Shown: one piece after another, positions 55,852 through 64,000 of the stretch
How positions within the stretch are numbered: position 1 is the first letter of the stretch
Layout: each line of letters begins with the position of its first letter
From: Melioribacteraceae bacterium
GTDB lineage: Bacteria > Bacteroidota > Ignavibacteria > Ignavibacteriales > Melioribacteraceae
DNA: 64,000 nt
Direction of reading: 5' to 3'
Assembly: GCA_022181065.1 (NCBI GenBank)
Contig: BQMY01000076.1
Location: 62,001-126,000 of the forward strand
Program-made: the position numbers and the translations under genes
Notes under the pieces: model-generated
The model's database searches: none
Told to the model about the DNA's origin: nothing
Seen by the model: only the letters and a program-made list of their open reading frames with translations

Positions 55852-56702
55852 ATTATCCCCAGATATATCGCGATGAGTCCCAGAACCATATTACCCTTTA
55901 GCAGAGCACTCATTTTCCCGTAAAAGACCGGAGTTTTTTCTATACCGATATTTTTGAAGATATAAACATACAGAGGATTAGCTGTAATCATCACAGCAAT
56001 AAAAAATTCAATATGGTATATCTTGCAAAGAAATGGAATGAAGGTAAAGAGAATAATCACAATTGTGAAAACGCGTGTTACCAATACTCCGGTGTTAATT
56101 CCATATTTCTGCGGCAATGTGATTATTCCGTTTTTTTTATCTCCCTCAATATCCTGCATATCTTTCACAACCTCTCTTATAAGATTAGCAAGTAAAGCAA
56201 ATATACCGGGAATTATTCCCGCATACGGATTACCAACAGCAACTCCACCATAAACAAACGCGAGTCCGGTAAGGAAAGAGACAACAATATTTCCTATCAG
56301 AATCACTTTTTTAATATGGTAACAATAAAAGAAAATGAAGGTTACAGAAAAAAGTACTATTACAAGCGAGTACACATTGATCAAAGCCGCAAAAGAGAAT
56401 GCCGCGAGATTTATTATCAGATAGTAGTTTAGTGCCGCGTTTTTTGAGATAAGTCCTGCCGGTAAGGGTCTGTCGGGTCTGTTTATTTTATCAATTTTTA
56501 CATCGAATACATCGTTAATGATATTCCCGCCAGCGGCAGTAAAAGCGGCGGATAGAGCTGCATATAAAATTTCGGAATCAGAAAAAGCCCCGCCGCACAA
56601 AATTCCCGCAAGATAAAGTGATGCAAATGTTATCACCATATTTACAGGGCGTACAATTTTTAGATACGCAAGTAAAATTTTTATCAAACGGTCAGAATTC
56701 AT
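55848..56702 (-). CDS. UbiA-family prenyltransferase
   Basis: 284 residues, eight or nine helices. The Mg-prenyl diphosphate motif N63-DVFDVKID71 in GGNIINDVFDVKIDKINRPDRPLPAG is intact, and the second motif is DMQDIEGDKKNGI. Such enzymes attach prenyl chains to quinone rings or to glycerol phosphates. The DRPLPAG form is frequent in digeranylgeranylglyceryl-phosphate-type members. Its start overlaps the stop of the Omp85 gene by 11 nt. Confidence 0.85.
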   Translation of the reverse strand: MNSDRLIKILLAYLKIVRPVNMVITFASLYLAGILCGGAFSDSEILYAALSAAFTAAGGNIINDVFDVKIDKINRPDRPLPAGLISKNAALNYYLIINLAAFSFAALINVYSLVIVLFSVTFIFFYCYHIKKVILIGNIVVSFLTGLAFVYGGVAVGNPYAGIIPGIFALLANLIREVVKDMQDIEGDKKNGIITLPQKYGINTGVLVTRVFTIVIILFTFIPFLCKIYHIEFFIAVMITANPLYVYIFKNIGIEKTPVFYGKMSALLKGNMVLGLIAIYLGIM

Positions 56703-58443
56703 TAATTATTCCGAAATGTAGTTTACCGGTACTGAAACTATCACCCTCACCGAGCGCGTAACTAACTCCAAGAACTCCCAGACCTGTTTCCAGATTTAAT
56801 CCAAAACCATATCCGGTTTTGAAATCCGACTGGCGAAGGATATTTTGCTCAATATCCTCATTTCTAAGGAAATATCCTGTATCGAAAAACACAAAAGCAT
56901 AAGTTCTTGGTGTTAAAAGATACCGATATTCCAGATTAGACCAAAATGTTCTGTTGCCGAGAAATTGTCTCTCACGGTAACCTCTTAAGGAATTGGTTCC
57001 TCCCAAAGGATAGAGATCACTCACTTCAAATGATGAACCACGTAATTCCCTTCCCTGAAGTTTCAGGGCTATAATCTGCTTCCTGAAAACCTGTAAAAAA
57101 TAGTGGAAATCCAGTTCAATGCGCTGAAGATTTATTTCTGTTTCTGTATCGGGATTTAGAAATTCTTCCGGACCATTTATTTTTTTTCTGCTGAAACCAT
57201 ACTTGTTATTAAAAATCACGCCCCTGGTTGGCGCGTAATAATCATCCGTTGTGTTTAATGTAAAGGAAAACGCGGTAGTAAGTGAAGTAGAATTATAAAC
57301 AGTAAAAATGGTGTTTTCGTTATCTGTCGGGATTGTGCTTTCGGTGCTTATCTCAAAACCCGCAGATAAAATTTCGCTAGCCAAATAAGTAAGTTCCAGT
57401 GAATATTTCTGATTTATATAAGTTGTATCCTGCTTTCGCTGATACAATTCCCCCGATATATTGACAGGATATGAGAATACCCACGGTTCGAGGTATCGCA
57501 GTCGTAATTCCTGAGAGAGTCGTTCCTTTTTCTCCCAGAGTAAACCTAAAGCCCTCCCTGTTCCGAAGAGATTTCGTAAACTGATATTTACGTAACCTGT
57601 AAAAAAACCCGTCTCATCATCAGTTGTTGAAGGGACGTACCCCACAATTCCGTCAAAATTGTTTGTTTGTTTTTCACTCACATAAATTTTAAGAACGCCC
57701 TTTCCTTCCTCATTAAAAAAATAATCGGGTCGTCGAACAGGTTGGAAAAATCTTAGTCGGTTTAATACTTCAGGGATTTCATCAATTTTCTGCTGATTGT
57801 ATAGTTCACTATCCTCAATTCTAAGCTCTCTGACTATTACTTCGTTATCTGTTTTATCGTTGCCTTCAACAACAATTGTATCAATCACACTTTTTTGCTC
57901 TTTTGTAAATTTGATATAAAGAGTTGTGTTAAAAACTTCTTCCTTTTTTGTAAACTGAACTGATTCAATTTTAAAGTTTGCAAAAGGATAACCTTCTTCT
58001 TCATAGATAGTAAGCAGGTCGTTCAATTCAAGATTTAACAGTGCCGGTTCAAAAACAGCGTCAATCAGATAGTCAGTGCGATCTATAAAACGAGTAGAAT
58101 CAATGGTATCAAATCCTGAAAGCCGGAAATCAGTCAATTCAGATGGAAATGATTCTGCTACTTCTATATTTATTGTAGCTAGTGTAGAGTCGGGATTGTA
58201 CTTAATTTGAGGTGAGTCGATTGTGAAATGGTAATATCCCTCGGAATTCAGAAATGAAGCTATTCTGGATGAAACTGTATCCTTTATCCCTTCGAATATC
58301 TTCGACCCTTCGCTGATGTCAATTACTCGCAGATAGGCATCATCGTTAAACCTGGTGTTACCCGCTATGGTTATTTGTTCAACGACCTGCGCTGGTAGAA
58401 CAGAAACAAATATTAAAAGACTAATAGATAGTAGGCGAATCAT
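56692..58443 (-). CDS. Omp85/BamA-family outer-membrane protein
   Basis: About 583 residues from ATG at 58443. Signal peptide ends at VLPAQ. Three POTRA-like domains (about 20-270) are followed by a 16-strand barrel (about 280-583) with the family block SDLYPLGGTNSLRGYRERQFLGN and a C-terminal Phe (IINEF). At this size it is nearer TamA or a D15 paralogue than full BamA with five POTRA domains. It probably inserts or exports envelope proteins. It overlaps pfkB and ubiA. Confidence 0.87.
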   Translation of the reverse strand: MIRLLSISLLIFVSVLPAQVVEQITIAGNTRFNDDAYLRVIDISEGSKIFEGIKDTVSSRIASFLNSEGYYHFTIDSPQIKYNPDSTLATINIEVAESFPSELTDFRLSGFDTIDSTRFIDRTDYLIDAVFEPALLNLELNDLLTIYEEEGYPFANFKIESVQFTKKEEVFNTTLYIKFTKEQKSVIDTIVVEGNDKTDNEVIVRELRIEDSELYNQQKIDEIPEVLNRLRFFQPVRRPDYFFNEEGKGVLKIYVSEKQTNNFDGIVGYVPSTTDDETGFFTGYVNISLRNLFGTGRALGLLWEKKERLSQELRLRYLEPWVFSYPVNISGELYQRKQDTTYINQKYSLELTYLASEILSAGFEISTESTIPTDNENTIFTVYNSTSLTTAFSFTLNTTDDYYAPTRGVIFNNKYGFSRKKINGPEEFLNPDTETEINLQRIELDFHYFLQVFRKQIIALKLQGRELRGSSFEVSDLYPLGGTNSLRGYRERQFLGNRTFWSNLEYRYLLTPRTYAFVFFDTGYFLRNEDIEQNILRQSDFKTGYGFGLNLETGLGVLGVSYALGEGDSFSTGKLHFGIINEF

Positions 58444-59392
58444 CAATTATTTTCATTTTTTTACCGACAGGAGAAATATCGGCTAAAGAATTAAATGATT
58501 CAATTTCATTAATTTTGACCATACAAGTTTCTTCGGAAGTCGCGTTAAGCGCGCCCAGTTTAACAGCAAGATTCGTAAATTCATCATATACCAGGGCTTT
58601 CTCCATACCATAAACTATCCCGGCAACAAATGCGTCACCACTCCCGGTGGAATCGTATTCCTCTATTGCAGGCACCCCGATCTTGTAATGGAAATCGAAC
58701 TTGGATGAATAAAACGGCTTATTACCATTTGTAACAAATGAGAGCTTAATACCTCTATCGTAAAAACCGGAAAGCAAATTTCTGTATTCTTCCTCACTAT
58801 CGAGTGTAATGCCGAGAGAATTTACTGCCTCATCCCTGTTTATATGGAGTGCTGTAGGACCAGCGTTTATACAAGCCTCAAGGTGTTTTCCGTAGGTATC
58901 TGCAACTACACTTTTATCTTCGTTGATCGCAGCCTTGATAATCTCAGGGAAAATATGGTCACAAGTCTCGGAAGGGGATGACCCCGCGAGTACAACAACA
59001 GACGCGTTATTAATAACTTTAAGTGATTTATCGAGGAAATCATCAGCCTCACGTTGGGTAATATCGGAGTTCGGCGCGAAGAGAGAGGTTACCTTTTTGT
59101 TGGATTGATCAACCGCCACCCATGCCTGTCGGGTTTCTCCACCGGTTTGTACCGGACTGAATTCAATTTTTTCTTCCTTGAGAGTTCTTCTGAGCAGTTT
59201 GCCGCCATCACCACCCAGAAATGTAACGGCGGTATTTTTAATTCCGAGGTTATTCAACTGGCGGGAAACATTTATCCCCTTCCCACCAGCTCTGAATTTT
59301 TCTTTTTCGGTTCTGTTAACTTTTCCTGATTCAAATTTATCAAAATATAATCTTCGTTCAACAATCGGGTTTATCGTAATTGTAACAACCAT
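58421..59392 (-). CDS. PfkB-family sugar kinase, 1-phosphofructokinase-like
   Basis: 323 residues. The start VVTITINPIVERRLYFDKFESGKVNR and RAGGKGINVSRQLNNLGIK are typical of the FruK/LacC branch. The catalytic anion-hole motif is STGSGDAFVAGI near residue 250. It phosphorylates a sugar phosphate such as fructose 1-phosphate or tagatose 6-phosphate; no PTS or transport gene accompanies it. Its end overlaps the next gene by about 20 nt. Confidence 0.85.
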   Translation of the reverse strand: MVVTITINPIVERRLYFDKFESGKVNRTEKEKFRAGGKGINVSRQLNNLGIKNTAVTFLGGDGGKLLRRTLKEEKIEFSPVQTGGETRQAWVAVDQSNKKVTSLFAPNSDITQREADDFLDKSLKVINNASVVVLAGSSPSETCDHIFPEIIKAAINEDKSVVADTYGKHLEACINAGPTALHINRDEAVNSLGITLDSEEEYRNLLSGFYDRGIKLSFVTNGNKPFYSSKFDFHYKIGVPAIEEYDSTGSGDAFVAGIVYGMEKALVYDEFTNLAVKLGALNATSEETCMVKINEIESFNSLADISPVGKKMKIIDDSPTIY

Positions 59393-59395
59393 AAT

Positions 59396-60670
59396 TTAAT
59401 ACCTGTATCTGTACCAGTCTCCATATACCGGATTAAGTAATCTGTAATCACCAAATCCTGTTTCATCTACAAAAATAAACCTTTTATTTAAATCATAATA
59501 GTCCCACACCTCATAAGGTTTGGAATTATAATCGAACGGATGCCTGTCAACCTGATCGGGAGCACCGAGGGTGATGTAGATCATCCCCATATCGGTTTTC
59601 CAGCCGGGATAATAACTTTCAAACGCGGTATTACTGTATGCCACGCGTCTGTAATACTCAAACATTACTTCGTTTTCTTCTGTATTGGGTGATGGGTCTT
59701 TCGCGCCCCAGTAACTTACGTAACGATTCAATTTTTCGTCAAACGACTCCGGTGCCTGCAGGCTGTCCAATTCATCCGAGGAGGCGATATACATCATCTG
59801 TTTTATCGCTTCATCAAGATCAAGGATGGAATTGGGGAAACCATAAATTTTTGAGAGGAATTTTTTCGATGAACCGGTAATCAACTCATCATTTTCATCA
59901 TACAATTCTACATTGAGCTGATATTGACCGAGCGAGAGGCGTTCGAAAGTGATCTCCTGATTGATAACATTTTCACCTTTTGTCAGTTCTATTTTTTCAT
60001 CTCTGGAGAGAACAGCCTCTTCTTCAGCATCGAAAATTTTATATTTGGCAGCGATTGTTGTGCTCGTATCAGATAAAATTTCATAGAAAAAAGCAAATCC
60101 TTCATCGCGTGTTGTAAAAATATTTGACACATTAGGTATTACCTGCTCCGCAGTAGGACTGTTTACTCTGCTCTGAATAAACACCACATCACTCACCTGA
60201 ATACTGCCTTTGTATTCTTTGAGCGTGAGTGTACCTTCAGTCGTGAAACTTCTTTTACTATCACGGTCCTCAACAATAGTTCGCATGAAATAAGTACCGG
60301 GATACATTTCATTTGAACGATAACTTATGTTAAAATTGGAGTTTGAGTTGGTTTTGAGAAAATCATCAACAATAATCTGCTCATTCCAGATTTTCTCAAA
60401 CTGGATATTTTCCTTATCCTCATCATAAAATGTGAGTGTTACGGAATAGGCGCCTTTATATTTTGCGCCGTAACGAACAAACTGTATGCTGGAATACGGA
60501 ACCTTGAGGAACACATCAAGCCGTGATTTGTCCATCGTTTCCGCAGGGTAGGAGGCAAAATCCAAATAAAACCGGGGATCAATCGCATATGGATTGACAC
60601 CGGCCGATTGCTCAACCTGAGAATGGAGTACAATTGTAAATAAGAAAAAAACCGTTAAAGTTTTTAACAT
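59396..60670 (-). CDS. GWxTD-domain secreted protein (paralogue 3)
   Basis: 424 residues, signal peptide ending at HSQ (about 18). It has the canonical motif here: YYPGWKTDMGMIYITLGAPDQVDRHPFD, then KPYEVWDYYDLNKRFIFVDETGFGDYRLL. The block YWGAKDPSPNTEENEVM aligns with FWKKRDPDPSTNENE of the other two. It follows rimO by 4 nt. Secreted, function unknown. Confidence 0.85.
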   Translation of the reverse strand: MLKTLTVFFLFTIVLHSQVEQSAGVNPYAIDPRFYLDFASYPAETMDKSRLDVFLKVPYSSIQFVRYGAKYKGAYSVTLTFYDEDKENIQFEKIWNEQIIVDDFLKTNSNSNFNISYRSNEMYPGTYFMRTIVEDRDSKRSFTTEGTLTLKEYKGSIQVSDVVFIQSRVNSPTAEQVIPNVSNIFTTRDEGFAFFYEILSDTSTTIAAKYKIFDAEEEAVLSRDEKIELTKGENVINQEITFERLSLGQYQLNVELYDENDELITGSSKKFLSKIYGFPNSILDLDEAIKQMMYIASSDELDSLQAPESFDEKLNRYVSYWGAKDPSPNTEENEVMFEYYRRVAYSNTAFESYYPGWKTDMGMIYITLGAPDQVDRHPFDYNSKPYEVWDYYDLNKRFIFVDETGFGDYRLLNPVYGDWYRYRY

Positions 60671-60674
60671 ATCG

Positions 60675-61982
60675 CTATCCCCTTGTATTAGCTATATTTC
60701 CATATAAATCATACTCATTACAATCGTAAATATCAACGGCATAAAATTTTCCTAATTTCAACAATTTGTCGTTTTCAGCTTTAATCAAAACTTCTCCATC
60801 AACCTCGGGAGCGTCTCTTTCAGAACGGGCTACATAATATTCACCTTCAATATCATCAACAAGAACATTCATTCTCGTTCCGACCAGCTCACGGTTTTTC
60901 TCCAGCGAAATTTCACTCTGGAGTTCCATGAGTATCCTTTTCCTCTCCTCTTTTTCCTCGGGGGAAATGGTATCACCAAGAATGTATGCCGGGGTTGTTT
61001 CCTCGATGGAATAGTTAAATACACCAAACCTGTCGAAACGTATATCTTTCACAAAATCAACGAGTTCGTTAAACTCAGCTTCACCTTCATTAGGATATCC
61101 TGTAATGAATGTAGTTCTCAAAGTAATGCCGGGAACCCGCTCCTTAAGTTTGTAAAGCAGCTCTTTGGTTCGTCTGGAGGTAATACCTCTCCTCATAGAT
61201 TTTAGCACCGGATCACTAATATGCTGTAGCGGCATATCAAGATATTTCAACACTTTAGGGTTATCAGCGAGTACATCAATCAACTCATCAGGGAAATGCG
61301 ATGGGTAAGCGTAAAGGAGGCGTATCCACTCTATTCCGTCAACCTCCGAAAGTTTTGTAAGGAGTTCTGCCGTATTCCGTTTTGAATAAATATCCTTACC
61401 ATAATCTGTTGTATCCTGCCCGATAATGACAAGTTCTTTCACCCCTTTGTCGGCAAGACGTTTAGTTTCATCAACGAGTGATTCAATCGGTTTTGATACG
61501 TGTCCGCCTCTCATCAAAGGAATAGCGCAAAATGAGCAAGGGTTATCACAACCTTCCGATATTTTAAGGTACGAATAGTGCTTGGGAGTTGTGACAACTC
61601 GCTCACCAAGGAGTTCGTACTTTAACTCACCACCAAGATTTTTTATTATACCTTCGTAATCTTCAGTACCGAAAAAACTGTCGACTTCGGGAATCTCGTT
61701 TTTAAGGTCTTCCTTGTAACGTTCCGATAAACAGCCGGCAACAATAACTTTTTTAATGTCACCCCGTTTTTTTAATTCAATCGCTTCAAGAATTGTATCA
61801 ACAGATTCTTCCTTGGCGGCGTCAATAAATCCGCATGTATTTATTATAACCGTATCAGCTGTGTTAGGATCATCAGATATTTCAAATTTATTAGCCTGCA
61901 GCTGACTCAATATACGTTCACTATCAACAGTATTTTTTGAACAGCCGAGTGTTATAACTCCAATTTTTTCTTTTTTGCTCAT
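60675..61982 (-). CDS. rimO: Ribosomal protein S12 methylthiotransferase
   Basis: 435 residues. The N-terminal cluster cysteines are C14, C50 and C84 (GCSKNTVDSE, INTCGFI, AGCLSERY), the radical SAM motif is C145-x3-C149-x2-C152 (GCDNPCSFCAIP), and a TRAM domain closes the protein. It methylthiolates an Asp of S12. GHVSKPIESLVDE after the motif distinguishes RimO from MiaB. First gene of the compact run down to mlaD. Confidence 0.95.
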   Translation of the reverse strand: MSKKEKIGVITLGCSKNTVDSERILSQLQANKFEISDDPNTADTVIINTCGFIDAAKEESVDTILEAIELKKRGDIKKVIVAGCLSERYKEDLKNEIPEVDSFFGTEDYEGIIKNLGGELKYELLGERVVTTPKHYSYLKISEGCDNPCSFCAIPLMRGGHVSKPIESLVDETKRLADKGVKELVIIGQDTTDYGKDIYSKRNTAELLTKLSEVDGIEWIRLLYAYPSHFPDELIDVLADNPKVLKYLDMPLQHISDPVLKSMRRGITSRRTKELLYKLKERVPGITLRTTFITGYPNEGEAEFNELVDFVKDIRFDRFGVFNYSIEETTPAYILGDTISPEEKEERKRILMELQSEISLEKNRELVGTRMNVLVDDIEGEYYVARSERDAPEVDGEVLIKAENDKLLKLGKFYAVDIYDCNEYDLYGNIANTRG

Positions 61983-62154
61983 CTATTTCCTTCGTACAAA
62001 ATCGTTTCGAATTAAATGGAAAGATACTAAAATCGATTCAATTGTAACATAATATCTTCCGCAAAGGTTTAACAACAGTTATTTGGTTGGAGAGGAGAAT
62101 AATTCAACCGGAATTACCGGAGGTAATAAATCATTACTCACCCTGAAACAAAAC

Positions 62155-62910
62155 CTATATCTCCAGAATGACCCCTGCTGTAATCTCAAGGTCGCGTTTT
62201 AAAACTTCAACAGGCGGATCATTGTCATATCTGTAAACCATATTGAGTGCAAAAGACAAAACTTTGTTCACACCAAATATCGCGGATGTTTCAACAAGCC
62301 ATCGGTGATCATAGAGTTTGGTTACATTAGGTTGGAAATATGTTACAAAAGAAAGTTTTACATTATCAAATTCTTTTGAGATTGTAGTGTAAAAATTCCC
62401 TCGTCCAATAGTGGATTCTCTCTCAACACTCTTTACCTTTTCAGAAAGTTTTTCATATTCCTGCATAACGCCGGCACCTGTAAACCAGTTTAATGATGAA
62501 TCTGAAAGAACCGAATACCTGAGATTAGCTCCGGCAAGTTCACGAAAATCAATAAGTCTTACCAAATCAAAGTTTATTTGAAAAAACATTTCAACGGCAA
62601 AGTTTTTTCCAAAATTTTGGACAAAACGGGTATGAAACAATCCCGCGTTGGAGAATTCTTCATCATCGGTAAGATTATATTCGCCGTTGAGCACAAATAA
62701 CAATTTTGAATTTGCGAACTTGTAATTGAAAAGAGTTTCAATATCAAGCAGCATCTCATCCTCATTACCCGATTTAAAAGAGCCTTCAAGTTCCATAGCT
62801 CCGGAGAGACCTTTATTTTTCTCAAGTGACCTGAATTTTTCAGTATTTACTTGAGCTGCTAAAACGAAATTCAAGAGAAGACTAAATAGAATAAGTAAGT
62901 ATTTTGACAT
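62155..62910 (-). CDS. DUF481-like outer-membrane protein
   Basis: About 251 residues from ATG at 62910 (MSKYLLILF), since the longer frame begins with TTG and adds an unrelated hydrophobic stretch. A signal peptide ends at LAAQ. The rest is alternating beta strands (LSGAMELEGSFKSGNEDEMLLDIE, LLFVLNGEYNLTDDEEFSNAGLFHTRF), as in DUF481 barrels. Its C-terminus LEITAGVILEI is barrel-like. It has no operon partner and no known role. Confidence 0.75.
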   Translation of the reverse strand: MSKYLLILFSLLLNFVLAAQVNTEKFRSLEKNKGLSGAMELEGSFKSGNEDEMLLDIETLFNYKFANSKLLFVLNGEYNLTDDEEFSNAGLFHTRFVQNFGKNFAVEMFFQINFDLVRLIDFRELAGANLRYSVLSDSSLNWFTGAGVMQEYEKLSEKVKSVERESTIGRGNFYTTISKEFDNVKLSFVTYFQPNVTKLYDHRWLVETSAIFGVNKVLSFALNMVYRYDNDPPVEVLKRDLEITAGVILEI

Positions 62911-63098
62911 GATATCTGATGAATTTATTAAAAGATTTATCGCTACAACAAATATAATATAAAAGGGTTCCCGCAAGAATAAGGAGAGTTGGTGAAAAAG
63001 GAATTCATATCATTTATTAATAATGAATCTGCGACTAAAATTTTGTATATTTCTCACAATTAATAAAAAAATAACAAGAGAAGAGTAAAAGACACATT

Positions 63099-63519
63099 GA
63101 AGATCCAGATTGGGCAATTGCTGCTCATACATAATTTACGTGAGTAGAGGAAAGTCCGAACTCCGAAGAACAGGGTGCCGGGTAACGCCCGGAGACGTAA
63201 CAGAAAATCGTTACGTTATGGCAAGTGCAACAGAAAAAATACCGCCCCGTTAATGGGGTAAGGGTGAAATGGCAGGGTAAGAGCCTACCGCCCGGATAGT
63301 AATATTCGGGGTCCTGATTGCGGGAGTACTGAAAAGTATCGCTGTAAACCCCACCCGGAGCAAGGTCAAGTACAGGGAGTTCCTTTACGGATAGGAGTTG
63401 TTCGCTCCAAAATCCCGGGGTAGACCGCTTGAGGCTGTCAGTAATGTCAGCTCCAGATAAATAATTGCCGCCACGAGAAATCGGGGTTACAGAATTCGGC
63501 TTACAGATCCGGATCTTTA
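63099..63519 (+). ncRNA. rnpB: RNase P RNA, bacterial type A
   Basis: Universal landmarks in order: GAGGAAAGTCCGAACTCC (P4 5' side), GGGTGCCGGGTAACGCCCGG, the GGTAAGAGC-type ACAGGGT and GGGTGAAATGGCAGGGTAAGAGCCTACCG stretch, CCACCCGGAGCAAGGTCAAG, GCTTGAGGCTGTCAG, and AGAATTCGGCTTACAG (P4 3' side). P1 closes the ends: AAGATCC (63100-63106) with GGATCTT (63511-63517). It processes the 5' ends of tRNA precursors. The exact ends are estimated from P1. Confidence 0.95.
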
Positions 63520-63542
63520 TTGTGCTTTGCTATTAAATAACC

Positions 63543-64000
63543 ATGCTGAAAAAACGTTGGACTCTAAAGGAACAAGCTGATGAAAAATTAGTTCTTGCCT
63601 TGGCTGATAGTCTGAATATTTCCAATATTCTGTCGAATCTGCTTATTAAAAGAAACATCACTAATTTTTACGAAGCTAAAGCTTTCTTCCGACCCACAAT
63701 TGAAATGCTTCATGATCCTTTTCTTATGGATGGAATGGAAGCTGCCTCAAAAAGGGTGATCAAAGCTATTACCGGAAATGAGCGTATTTGTGTTTATGGT
63801 GATTACGACGTTGATGGAACCTGTTCAGCGGCGTTAATGACCCTCTTTCTTGCCGAATTGGGCGCTAATGTAACAACTTACATTCCTAACCGTATTACGG
63901 AAGGTTACGGTATTTCAAATACTTCGATCGACTCTCTGGAAGCAGATGGTGTTAATCTTATCATTTCAGTTGACTGCGGCATTACGGCTGTTGAAGAGGT
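63543..64000 (+). CDS. recJ: Single-stranded-DNA exonuclease RecJ, N-terminal part
   Basis: ATG at 63543 opens a frame to the window end (about 152 codons). YGDYDVDGTCSAALM near residue 86 is the DHH-type metal motif, with VDCGITAVEE later; FRPTIEMLHDPFLMDGM before it is also family typical. RecJ degrades 5' single-stranded DNA in recombination and repair. It starts about 24 nt after rnpB, in the same direction, so it may share its transcript. Confidence 0.93.
   Translation, partial: MLKKRWTLKEQADEKLVLALADSLNISNILSNLLIKRNITNFYEAKAFFRPTIEMLHDPFLMDGMEAASKRVIKAITGNERICVYGDYDVDGTCSAALMTLFLAELGANVTTYIPNRITEGYGISNTSIDSLEADGVNLIISVDCGITAVEE

Overview
The window reads as a contiguous piece of an AT-rich genome from the Ignavibacteria/Chlorobi side of the Bacteroidetes supergroup. 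This is an inference. It rests on a type IX secretion (T9SS) C-terminal sorting domain with the NYPNPFNP motif, a PorV-type outer-membrane protein, three GWxTD-domain proteins, a carboxypeptidase-regulatory-domain TonB receptor, an ATP synthase operon without beta and epsilon, and an SDR enoyl reductase. Almost all genes are on the minus strand. The plus-strand genes are a YfcC-type transporter, a DJ-1/PfpI protein, a HydE-like radical SAM enzyme, and the rnpB-recJ pair at the right edge.

Layout from left to right. 1-1.8 kb: start of a TonB receptor, a small Cys-motif membrane protein (possibly copper-related) and an MqnA/D-like binding-fold protein. 1.8-5.6 kb: the translation/SRP cluster ffh-rpsP-khpA-rimM-trmD-rplS. 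5.6-11 kb: ATP synthase genes (I, Z, a, c, b, delta, alpha, gamma), preceded by a bactofilin and an M23 peptidase. 12.3-18.9 kb: a heptosyltransferase-like GT9, an LpxL-like acyltransferase, two GWxTD proteins and a GT-C/TPR fusion. 18.9-29.1 kb: a surface module made of PorV, a 1065-aa secreted protein, a TonB receptor, a DUF4397 lipoprotein and a T9SS cargo protein. 29.5-37.4 kb: trxA, acyl-CoA dehydrogenase, SDR reductase, dnaE, dut and a polysaccharide flippase. 37.9-50.8 kb: transporter, methylmalonyl-CoA mutase subunits, DJ-1, MATE, a CrtI-like oxidoreductase, a RES-Xre toxin-antitoxin pair and an ArsC-like phosphatase. 50.8-62 kb: hydE, then a tightly overlapped run rimO-gwxtd3-pfkB-bamA-like-ubiA-rnhB-yraN-mlaE-mlaF-mlaD. 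62-64 kb: a DUF481 protein, RNase P RNA and the start of recJ.

The most notable structure outside genes is three islands of short palindromic repeats at about 39.3-40.2, 45.4-45.9 and 51.9-52.2 kb. They occupy exactly the three convergent gene junctions of the window; I saw none in divergent or same-direction gaps. The islands share hairpin families. One family carries a compensatory base-pair change. Another appears as an empty palindrome in one island and as a palindrome split by other repeat sequence in another. No CRISPR array, tRNA, rRNA, transposase or phage gene was recognised. A clear new multi-gene system was not found; the repeat islands and the PorV/TonB/secreted-protein module are the best leads.
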